Assembly: GCF_003402235.1 (NCBI RefSeq)
Contig: NZ_QEWO01000006.1
Location: 62,001 to 126,000 of the forward strand
Reading direction: 5' to 3'
Length of the DNA: 64,000 nt
From: Parahaliea mediterranea
GTDB lineage: Bacteria; Pseudomonadota; Gammaproteobacteria; Pseudomonadales; Halieaceae
Below the pieces are notes generated by a model that saw only the letters and a program-made list of their open reading frames with translations, was not told the origin of the DNA and ran no database searches. Each line of letters opens with the position of its first letter. The first letter of the stretch is position 1. Made by a program: the position numbers and the translations under genes. Below, piece after piece: positions 45,577 to 50,961 of this stretch.

Positions 45577-45999
45577 GGGTGTTTTTTTAGTTTCGAGTGA
45601 AAACTTACGCGGCGGTGTCCTTGTGGGCGCTACAGTGAGTGCCTTGCCGGGGCAGTCATCTATCGGTTGCCAGGCGAGCGCATACAGAGCACACCTTCCA
45701 CCCGGATTGGTAAAGCGCCCTTCCCGTGTGCAAACCACCAGCCCAGCGTCCAGAAGTTCCTGTATCGCACGGCTAATAGTCCCTCTGGCCGTCCACCCAC
45801 GCGGCTTCAGTACCGAGTGCGCTACAGTCAGGTCGCCGTTGTTGTGCCCTTTGTACTGACAGGCGAGGTCCATTAGTAACTTGGCAGCACTGCCGGACAA
45901 ATTGCCATAGTCAGGGTGCTCCCACACCACACGCGGGAGCGCCCCAAAACCACCGCCACCAGAGCCGCGAGACTTTGCCTTGCTACGGTTGCGCCCCAT
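45463..45999 (-). CDS. Winged-helix protein, candidate replication initiator of the element
   Basis: The 178-residue protein has an N-terminal winged-helix region (about 25-110): LSGSAAKLLMDLACQYKG, LTVAHSVLKPRGWTARGTISRAIQELLDAGLVV and a Tyr/Leu-rich wing. This fold resembles the DNA-binding part of phage O/DnaD-type replication proteins. The C-terminal 70 residues are basic and low-complexity, and their coding DNA contains the 15-bp dyads, as in lambda O, where the origin iterons lie inside the gene. It starts 2 bases after the stop of the preceding small gene. A transcriptional regulator is the alternative. Confidence 0.7.
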   Translation of the reverse strand: MGRNRSKAKSRGSGGGGFGALPRVVWEHPDYGNLSGSAAKLLMDLACQYKGHNNGDLTVAHSVLKPRGWTARGTISRAIQELLDAGLVVCTREGRFTNPGGRCALYALAWQPIDDCPGKALTVAPTRTPPRKFSLETKKTPCPETGQGSVQNVDRQKPRDGKGRYLSVQKQDRLRVVT

Positions 46000-46001
46000 G
46001 G

Positions 46002-46175
46002 TTAGTTGTCGTCCACAGAGCGCAGCACAAGCCGTATATCGCCGCGTATCGTATCGAAAGGGGTAACGTGCCGGTCCTGCCTGAAAACGCGCTCACGGGC
46101 CTCCTGCTCACTGTCGGCCATTACCTCGATAGGGGTTATCAGTTCTTCTCGAACCTCAAAGCGATAGCGTTTCAT
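46002..46175 (-). CDS. 57-residue small protein in the element's overlapping gene chain
   Basis: The frame MKRYRFEVREELITPIEV... ends in RLVLRSVDDN. It is too short for the usual length limits but fits the chain exactly: its ATG overlaps the stop of the upstream gene (ATGA), and its stop is 2 bases before the next ATG. The start of the product (RYRFEVREEL, then DSEQEARERVF) looks like the small ssDNA-mimic-like or regulatory proteins of phages, but I assign no family. Confidence 0.6.
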   Translation of the reverse strand: MKRYRFEVREELITPIEVMADSEQEARERVFRQDRHVTPFDTIRGDIRLVLRSVDDN

Positions 46176-46378
46176 GCGCCACCCCCCTTGCGCCGGGCGA
46201 CAGCACTGTGCCTCTCGTAGCCGTCCATGCGCTTACGGTGTGCCAATTGCTCACGGCGGGACCGTGCCGGCTGCCCTCTGGCACTGGCATTGTCCGCACT
46301 GTCGTATTGCTGGATTACCCCACCAGCAGACAGGAATGTCGCTATATCACCCTGTAGGCGCTCTCTGGGCGATTTCAT
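46172..46378 (-). CDS. 68-residue basic element protein
   Basis: The product begins MKSPRERLQGDIATFLSAGGVIQQYDS and has a strongly basic second half rich in Arg and Ala (RSRREQLAHRKRMDGYERHSAVARRKGGGA). The N-terminal part resembles small phage transcription-regulating or DNA-associated proteins. I chose the ATG at 46378 since it overlaps the stop of the upstream winged-helix-like gene in ATGA form. No database family is assigned. Confidence 0.6.
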   Translation of the reverse strand: MKSPRERLQGDIATFLSAGGVIQQYDSADNASARGQPARSRREQLAHRKRMDGYERHSAVARRKGGGA

Positions 46379-46680
46379 GCTGCGCCCTCCCACTGGCCGG
46401 GGAACAGGATGTAGCGCCCACAAGTGTGCTCGTGGCCCTGCGCAGTGCGCTCGCGGTCCCAGATCAGTTGAATGTTGTGGCCGTAGTGGTGCCGCAATTC
46501 AAAGATGCGGGCACCGGGCATCATAATGTCCAACTGCTCGCGCATCTGGATTGTGGTCAATCCCTGGCTACCGACTTCCTGAAGTGCTTGGAGTATCCGT
46601 TGGCGCTGGTGGTGCGAGGCAGTAGAATTGCAGGGCGATTGCTTGGGGCTGCCTTCCGGGGTGGCCTTTTTCTTTTTCAC
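46375..46680 (-). CDS. Winged-helix-like element protein
   Basis: The 101-residue protein has a Lys-rich start (GTG codon) and a central helix-turn-helix-like stretch (HHQRQRILQALQEVGSQGLTTIQMREQLDIMMPGARIFELRH) followed by a beta wing with His and Cys (GHEHTCGRYILFPGQW). This is a common small winged-helix protein in phages and satellites, probably DNA-binding. It starts 10 bases after the AlpA stop and is preceded by GGGGGTGA. Confidence 0.7.
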   Translation of the reverse strand: MKKKKATPEGSPKQSPCNSTASHHQRQRILQALQEVGSQGLTTIQMREQLDIMMPGARIFELRHHYGHNIQLIWDRERTAQGHEHTCGRYILFPGQWEGAA

Positions 46681-46690
46681 GACTCACCCC

Positions 46691-46906
46691 CTACGCTGCC
46701 GATTCTTCGCGTTCAGCGATACGGCTTTCTGCCCAGGCTTCCACTTCGGACTTCACCCACGCGCTGGCACGAGGACCGAGTTTTACCGGAGCGGGAAAGT
46801 CACCAGCGGCAATGAGTGCGTAAAGTGAACTGCGACTGTAGGGAACGATGGCCTGCACTTGCGGCAGGCGGATAAGTGCTTTGGATGGGTCTGGACGTTG
46901 TGCCAT
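46691..46906 (-). CDS. AlpA-family transcriptional regulator / excisionase-like protein
   Basis: The 71-residue protein matches the AlpA/MerR-like winged helix: LIRLPQVQAIVPYSRSSLYALIAAGDFPAPVKLGPRASAWVKSEVEAWAESRI. AlpA proteins activate integrase or excision genes in P4-like elements. It heads the run of overlapping small genes. The ATG is inside a 9-bp inverted repeat, which may influence translation. Confidence 0.88.
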   Translation of the reverse strand: MAQRPDPSKALIRLPQVQAIVPYSRSSLYALIAAGDFPAPVKLGPRASAWVKSEVEAWAESRIAEREESAA

Positions 46907-46941
46907 GTTCTATGCCTCCTGTGGCTGTTATCGAACATGGC
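46902..46941 (-). promoter_or_regulatory. Inverted repeat across the alpA start codon
   Basis: GCCATGTTC (46902-46910) and GAACATGGC (46933-46941) are exact inverted repeats 22 bases apart. In the mRNA they would form a hairpin holding the start codon in the stem and the AGGAGG ribosome site in the loop. An operator for a dimeric regulator is the alternative. Confidence 0.5.
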
Positions 46942-46960
46942 TAGGTTTTCAAAGTTGCTT

Positions 46961-46981
46961 AGGTAAATCAGAAATTTACCT
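46961..46981. promoter_or_regulatory. AGGTAAAT dyad upstream of alpA
   Basis: AGGTAAAT-N5-ATTTACCT is a perfect 8-bp inverted repeat in the 102-base gap between the DUF-like gene and alpA. It is a likely repressor site for the alpA operon. Confidence 0.5.
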
Positions 46982-47008
46982 CATGGGTGTTGGTATATAC
47001 CTGTAGAG

Positions 47009-47848
47009 TTATGAGATTTCTTTCAGTGTATTCAATCCAGCACTAATCCTTTTCTTCAAGGCCTCAAAACGATGGCCATCTAAGCTCATACTTAATTTTT
47101 CAAGTTCTATTGATAACGCCCTAATATTCACAGAACCGTCTGATTTTAGAAACTTATCGTCAGTATTCGATAACAATCTTGCCAAAAGCCCTATCGTAAC
47201 CAAATACCCATTCTCGGTAGTTCGAGTAATATCTGGTTCACTCGCGATATTCTCAGCTTTAGAAAATGACCCCGAACCGATTGGCAAACCAGCCTCAAAG
47301 CGATCCCTTTCTTCCCGAGGAACAATCAAATCCTCCCCCATCTCACCGTCAACAAACACCGTTTTGAATATCCATTCTCCTGAGTCAGAGCGCGTCACCG
47401 GTATATATCTCTCACTACCGAACCCCTGTAGGAACACAAAACGTTGCACCCACTCAGGTTCGTAGCCGTCTAGTAGCTGTCCCTGGGTGAATGGTCCTGG
47501 CTCTTGGTCAGTAAAAAAAGCACATGGGTCACCTACGTAGGCAAACTTTGGGCATTGCACTATGTCAGACGAGGTAACTTCCACATCGTAGACTTCCGCC
47601 AATTCAGTGAAAGTACAAAAATTGAACACATCGTGTCGATGTCTTTCAAACATAGGCGAACTTGCGTCTATCAGGAAATAGTCACAAACCTGGATTGGAA
47701 AGTAAGTTGGCTGGTGGGTATACATAGCCTCCCTTAGTAAGCCATGCCTAATATAATAATCTACTAAATCCCGACCACAGCCCCAGCGCTCTGCAAGTTC
47801 ATCTCGCGAAAAATACTCTTTCTCTGGCAGTGAAAACCCTGGTTTCAT
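47009..47848 (-). CDS. Unknown cargo protein with MerR-like N-terminus
   Basis: The 279-residue protein starts with a helix-turn-helix-like segment (FSRDELAERWGCGRDLVDYYIRHGLLRE). A beta-rich middle (EWIFKTVFVDGEMGEDLIVPREERDRF) and a helical C-terminus (LSIELEKLSMSLDGHRFEALKKRISAGLN) follow. The coding DNA is visibly AT-richer than all neighbours. The ATG at 47848 is chosen since GGAGGGGG precedes it. I know no function; it could be defence, regulation or satellite cargo. Confidence 0.75.
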   Translation of the reverse strand: MKPGFSLPEKEYFSRDELAERWGCGRDLVDYYIRHGLLREAMYTHQPTYFPIQVCDYFLIDASSPMFERHRHDVFNFCTFTELAEVYDVEVTSSDIVQCPKFAYVGDPCAFFTDQEPGPFTQGQLLDGYEPEWVQRFVFLQGFGSERYIPVTRSDSGEWIFKTVFVDGEMGEDLIVPREERDRFEAGLPIGSGSFSKAENIASEPDITRTTENGYLVTIGLLARLLSNTDDKFLKSDGSVNIRALSIELEKLSMSLDGHRFEALKKRISAGLNTLKEIS

Positions 47849-47954
47849 AGCACCCCCTCCAGCGCAACCCTTGAAAAGTCGCAGCGCCAGGCCGTCAAGG
47901 GAACGGCTTTTCGGGGGCCATCCTAGGCGCTGCAATTTGCAGTGTAACGTAGGG

Positions 47955-48305
47955 TTAGTGCGCGGTTAATTCCTTGCTGGTGCGCTCTGTGCGTGGCGTT
48001 CTCGGCGTTCTGGGCACTATCAAGTCACCCTTGCAGTTCTCCCGCAGAAAAGCCTCGTAGCTTGCCCGCAGCTCATGGCGCGTTATTCGCCGGAAGCCAT
48101 TCCACTTGGGGAAGCAAAAGTTGTTCGCCCGCAGATAGTAGTTGGGAAGCCGCTGGCCCATTTCCAGGGTCAGCCCGGGTGAAACGAAAGTGTGGCTCTC
48201 TGGCTCGAAGGCCAGCACCTGCCCCAGATTTTCATCACTCAGCTTGTCGTCACCATGAAAGCCGGTGACCAAATAAACCGAGTACCCACGGGACAAGGGG
48301 ACCAT
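47955..48305 (-). CDS. Hypothetical 116-residue element protein
   Basis: The product reads MVPLSRGYSVYLVTGFHGDDKLSDENLGQ at the start, has a Phe/Asn/Tyr-rich middle (YYLRANNFCFPKWNGFRRITRHELRASYEAFL) and ends with a Thr/Arg/Pro repeat (TPRTPRTERT). Only a weak ribosome site (CGGGGC) precedes its ATG, while a strong site lies upstream in front of another frame. It may therefore be translated by coupling or by a frameshift from the upstream small frame. Confidence 0.5.
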   Translation of the reverse strand: MVPLSRGYSVYLVTGFHGDDKLSDENLGQVLAFEPESHTFVSPGLTLEMGQRLPNYYLRANNFCFPKWNGFRRITRHELRASYEAFLRENCKGDLIVPRTPRTPRTERTSKELTAH

Positions 48306-48385
48306 GTTACAGCCCCGACCTTCTGTTTGGGTGGGAGAATCGGGGCATCGCCCCCGGCATTTTGGGATAGACTGCGCGCAGCCAT
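48239..48385 (-). CDS. 48-residue small frame with strong ribosome site, overlapping the next gene
   Basis: A perfect AGGAGGTG lies 5 bases before an ATG that opens MAARSLSQNAGGDAPILPPK and ends at a TGA at 48239. It overlaps the first 67 bases of the 116-residue frame, which is in the -1 frame relative to it. It may be a leader peptide, an independent small protein, or the N-terminus of a frameshifted gene; a run of five G (GCC GGG GGC) could be the slip or mutation site. Confidence 0.4.
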   Translation of the reverse strand: MAARSLSQNAGGDAPILPPKQKVGAVTWSPCPVGTRFIWSPAFMVTTS

Positions 48386-48389
48386 AGTG

Positions 48390-48452
48390 ACACCTCCTGT
48401 TCAGGTGTTGTGATGGTTAGGGGGTGGGCGGTGCTGCAACACCTCCACCCCC
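48390..48452 (-). promoter_or_regulatory. Pseudoknot leader with alternative ribosome-site-blocking hairpin
   Basis: On the minus strand GGGGGTGG-AGGTGTTG-N9-CCACCCCC-N9-CAACACCT forms an H-type pseudoknot of two perfect 8-bp stems (48403-48452). The last arm can instead pair ACACCT (48403-48408) with AGGTGT (48390-48395), which covers the AGGAGGTG ribosome site of the frame at 48385. The two pairings exclude each other, so the leader could act as an RNA switch or autoregulatory site. Confidence 0.5.
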
Positions 48453-48460
48453 GCTTATTC

Positions 48461-48472
48461 GCCCCGAGGGGC
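48461..48472. terminator. Short hairpin after the integrase stop
   Basis: GCCCC-GA-GGGGC immediately follows the integrase stop but lacks a T run, so read-through into the leader is likely. Confidence 0.35.
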
Positions 48473-48476
48473 AAAT

Positions 48477-49706
48477 TCAGTTGCCGAACTTCGCGGTTAT
48501 CACGTTCCCCGCCATGGCCTGGGCCTTCAAGTTATCCAAGTAGTCAGCCCAGCCCTGCATCATCTTGGCTCTGCCTTCCAGGTGGGCGGTACGGTTGTAC
48601 GCCCGCCCGTTGGCATCCTTCACCGCATGGGCTAGCTGGTGTTCAATCCAGTCCACCCGGTAGCCCAGCAATTCATCCAGAATGGTGCGCGCGGTGGCCC
48701 TGAAGCCGTGCGGTGTAATTTGGTCTTTGCCATACCCAATGGTGCGCAACGCCACCCTAACGGCATTGTCTGAAAGGCAGCGGCTAGCCCCTCTGGCACT
48801 GGGGAATACATACCGCCCTCGACCAGTCAGGGGATGCAGGTCGCGCAGCAAAGCTAGTGCCTGGGAACACAGTGGCACAATGTGGGGCTGGCCCATCTTC
48901 ATTTTGTCGGCGGGGATTTCCCAGCGGCTTTCATCCCAATTGATTTCAGCCCATTCCATGGCGCGAAGCTCGCCGGGGCGCTGAAACAGTAGCGGAGACA
49001 GCCGGAGTGCAGCCTTGACGATAGGGGTGCCCTCAAAGCCATCTATCGCGACCAGAAGGCGGCCCAGTTCCCGTGGGTCAGTGATGGCTGCGTGATGCTT
49101 CTTTTGCCCCTTGGGCTTCAGAGCGCCTTTCAGGTCGGCACTGGGGTCGCGTTCAGCCCGGCCAGTGGCCACCGCAAAGCGGAACACCTGCCCGGCTGTT
49201 TGTTTGGCCCGGTGTGCTATGTCGTTGGCTCCCCTCGCCTCGATACGTCGCAGTGCCGCCAGCAATTCAGGGGCGGTTACATCGGCAATAGGGCGATTCC
49301 CCAGCACGGGGTACAAATCCTTCTCCAGAATGCGTCCGGTGCGCACGCGGTAGCTTTCAGACTTTTCCGGCATCTTCTGGGTGTACCACTCTCGTGCCAC
49401 AGCTTCGAAGCTCTCAGCGGCCGCAAGGTGGCGGGTCAGCTTCTCCACCTTCTTTGCTGCGCCAGGGTCAATACCATTGGAAAGTTGCTTGCGGGCTTGC
49501 TGGTGGGCGTCTCGCGCCTCCTTCAGAGATACCTCTGGATACACCCCCAGCGCCAGGGTCTTTTCCTTGCCGCCATAGCGGTACTTGTAGCGCCAGTATT
49601 TGGCCCCGCTGGGTTGTATCAGCAGGTGCAAGCCGCCCCCGTCTGCCAGCTTGCGCGGCTTGCCCTCTGGCTTTGCTTGCTTCACCTCTGTTGCAGTCAG
49701 TGGCAT
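48477..49706 (-). CDS. P4-type tyrosine recombinase (integrase)
   Basis: The 409-residue integrase has the DUF4102-like arm-binding domain (LTATEVKQAKPEGKPRKLADGGGLHLLIQPSG), a core-binding domain and the catalytic domain with RPGELRAMEW (Arg), TPHGFRATART (His-x-x-Arg), a His/Trp box and AYNRTAH (catalytic Tyr). It should catalyse insertion into and excision from the tRNA-Pro 3' end. The ATG at 49706 is chosen since AGGAGG lies 6 bases upstream; the gene begins 183 bases from the tRNA and points away from it. Confidence 0.95.
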   Translation of the reverse strand: MPLTATEVKQAKPEGKPRKLADGGGLHLLIQPSGAKYWRYKYRYGGKEKTLALGVYPEVSLKEARDAHQQARKQLSNGIDPGAAKKVEKLTRHLAAAESFEAVAREWYTQKMPEKSESYRVRTGRILEKDLYPVLGNRPIADVTAPELLAALRRIEARGANDIAHRAKQTAGQVFRFAVATGRAERDPSADLKGALKPKGQKKHHAAITDPRELGRLLVAIDGFEGTPIVKAALRLSPLLFQRPGELRAMEWAEINWDESRWEIPADKMKMGQPHIVPLCSQALALLRDLHPLTGRGRYVFPSARGASRCLSDNAVRVALRTIGYGKDQITPHGFRATARTILDELLGYRVDWIEHQLAHAVKDANGRAYNRTAHLEGRAKMMQGWADYLDNLKAQAMAGNVITAKFGN

Positions 49707-49726
49707 GGCCCGCCTCCTGTGCAATT

Positions 49727-49788
49727 GGGGGTATCAGTTCCGGGGGTATCGAATATACCCCCAGATATACCCCCCGTTTTGGGGGTAT
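49727..49788. repeat. Five GGGGGTAT/ATACCCCC integrase arm-type boxes
   Basis: Boxes start at 49727 and 49742 (plus orientation), 49755 and 49767 (minus) and 49781 (plus). They lie between the integrase start and the tRNA gene. The 49754-49774 pair recurs at the other end of the element (43997-44017). Confidence 0.7.
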
Positions 49789-49829
49789 GTCGCCGGACAG
49801 TGCTGGACGACTCTGGAGGCAGTATAAAC

Positions 49830-49855
49830 AAAAAAGCCCTGATTTACAGGGCTTT
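49830..49855 (-). terminator. Terminator downstream of tRNA-Pro, inside the element
   Basis: On the minus strand AAAGCCCTG-N5-CAGGGCTTT is followed by a T run. It lies 34 bases after the tRNA end, within the element side, so the element seems to bring its own terminator for the tRNA. Confidence 0.85.
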
Positions 49856-49888
49856 GAGGACGTTTCTGGATGTTGCTGGAGGGGTAAA

Positions 49889-49965
49889 TGGTCGGTGTGA
49901 GAGGATTCGAACCTCCGACCCCTTCCTCCCGAAGGAAGTGCGCTACCAGGCTGCGCTACACACCG
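49889..49965 (-). tRNA. tRNA-Pro (anticodon CGG)
   Basis: The 77-base gene folds into a full cloverleaf: acceptor CGGTGTG/CACACCG, D stem GCGC/GCGC, anticodon stem CTTCC/GGAAG with loop TTCGGGA (anticodon CGG), and T arm GGAGG-TTCGAAT-CCTCT. Discriminator A and an encoded CCA are present. Its 3' end is the attachment site of the integrative element. Confidence 0.95.
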
Positions 49966-50309
49966 TGATTTTCAAGGGGGCGCAACTATATCAGAGGACT
50001 TTAAGGCAACCAAGCCCCCCGTCTACATTTCTGAGCGGCTCTTTTGCAAGGCAATATTCACGCTCCCAGGCCTGAACCCGGCGCGCGAAATAATGGTCTA
50101 ATCCGTCACCTCCAGCGCAGCGGTACAGCGCCGGTTATTTCGCTGTACCTCCGCGCCGGTAGTGAACAACAGTCGGTGGGGAATCAATCCGCCCGGGGTA
50201 TTTTTTGATCCTCTGGCCCTTGTAACTCCCTCATTCCGGGTATTCCCGCACCGGCTGTCGCGGCTTTGCCGCGGGGCCATTGCGATCATATCGCCGTAAG
50301 GAGTACACA
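49966..50309. other. Intergenic region between tRNA-Pro and the OmpA-like gene
   Basis: It holds the tRNA promoter (49985-50013). I see no coding frame of conserved character. A 5' leader for the barrel protein with TAAGGAG just before its ATG occupies the right side. Confidence 0.5.
49985..50013 (-). promoter_or_regulatory. Sigma-70 promoter of tRNA-Pro
   Basis: On the minus strand the -10 box TATAGT (49985-49990) is preceded by a 17-base spacer and a weak -35 TTGGTT (50008-50013). A G/C-rich discriminator typical of stable-RNA promoters follows. Confidence 0.6.
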
Positions 50310-50840
50310 ATGAAAAAGCTACAACAAACTGTCGCCCTGGGTTTCTGCACTGCTTTGCTGCCGGTTGCACTGGCTGCAGCACCGCAGGATGGCGACCGGG
50401 AATTCTCGCTGTCGGGCACTGGTAGCAGCGACAAGGATTTCGACAACAGCAGCTTCGGTATCTCCGGTGACCTGGGCTGGTACACCTCGCCCAATCTGTC
50501 ACTGGGTATCCGCCAGAGCGTCAACTTTGCCGATATTGAAGGCGAAGATGCCAGCGACGACTTCTGGAATGGCAGCACCCGCGGTTACGCCAACTACCAC
50601 TTTGGCAGCGGTAATGCCCGTCCTTTCGTGGGCGCCAGCCTGGGTGGCGTTTACGGTGACGGTGTGAACGAAGGCGGCTTTGCCGGCCTGGAGTTCGGCA
50701 TGAAGTACTACGTGCTGGAGTCCACCTACATTCTGGGCCGTGCGGAGTACCAGTTCTTCTTCGACAGCGGTGACTCCGCCGAAGACAACTTCGACGATGG
50801 CGCCTGGGCCTACGTGCTGGGTGTCGGCTTTAACTTCTGA
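50310..50840 (+). CDS. OmpA-like/OmpW-type small outer-membrane beta-barrel protein
   Basis: The 176-residue protein has a signal peptide (cleavage near ALAAA) and alternating beta strands of an 8-strand barrel with Asp/Gly-rich turns. It ends in the outer-membrane signature VLGVGFNF. It has no peptidoglycan-binding domain. The ATG at 50310 is preceded by TAAGGAG. It is transcribed alone and ends at a clear terminator. The pore or ligand is not known. Confidence 0.85.
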   Translation: MKKLQQTVALGFCTALLPVALAAAPQDGDREFSLSGTGSSDKDFDNSSFGISGDLGWYTSPNLSLGIRQSVNFADIEGEDASDDFWNGSTRGYANYHFGSGNARPFVGASLGGVYGDGVNEGGFAGLEFGMKYYVLESTYILGRAEYQFFFDSGDSAEDNFDDGAWAYVLGVGFNF

Positions 50841-50847
50841 TTGACCG

Positions 50848-50880
50848 GCGGCCACGGTTTCCGTGGCCGCATCTTCCCCT
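50848..50880 (+). terminator. Terminator after the barrel-protein gene
   Basis: GCGGCCACGG pairs perfectly with CCGTGGCCGC over a TTT loop. A pyrimidine-rich run ending in CCCCTTTT follows. Confidence 0.8.
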
Positions 50881-50961
50881 TTTCGACCCTTCCCTGCGCT
50901 GTACTAATACTGGCGAGGCAATTACAGTAGCCTCCCCGAACACTCCCAGTACAGCCCCGTC

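Larger units (their letters stand above)
43928..49888. mobile_element. Small tRNA-Pro-integrated element (phage satellite or minimal integrative element)
   Basis: The segment begins at the tRNA-Pro 3' end with a P4-type integrase transcribed away from the tRNA. It carries an AlpA-type regulator and a compact minus-strand set of small genes, including a winged-helix protein with dyads in its 3' end. It ends near 43928, where integrase arm repeats matching those beside the integrase reappear. All genes are on the minus strand, several lack relatives I recognise, and composition differs from the flanks. No capsid, tail, packaging or conjugation gene is present, so movement would need a helper. 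The exact left boundary is uncertain. Confidence 0.78.

Noticed and set aside
43928-49888. A complete prophage
   Set aside because: No capsid, portal, terminase, tail or lysis gene can be seen; only recombination, regulation and small-protein genes are present.
49896-49911. A confident attachment-core repeat between tRNA-Pro and 43928-43943
   Set aside because: Only 12 of 16 positions match, so it is reported as a weak candidate rather than a defined att site.
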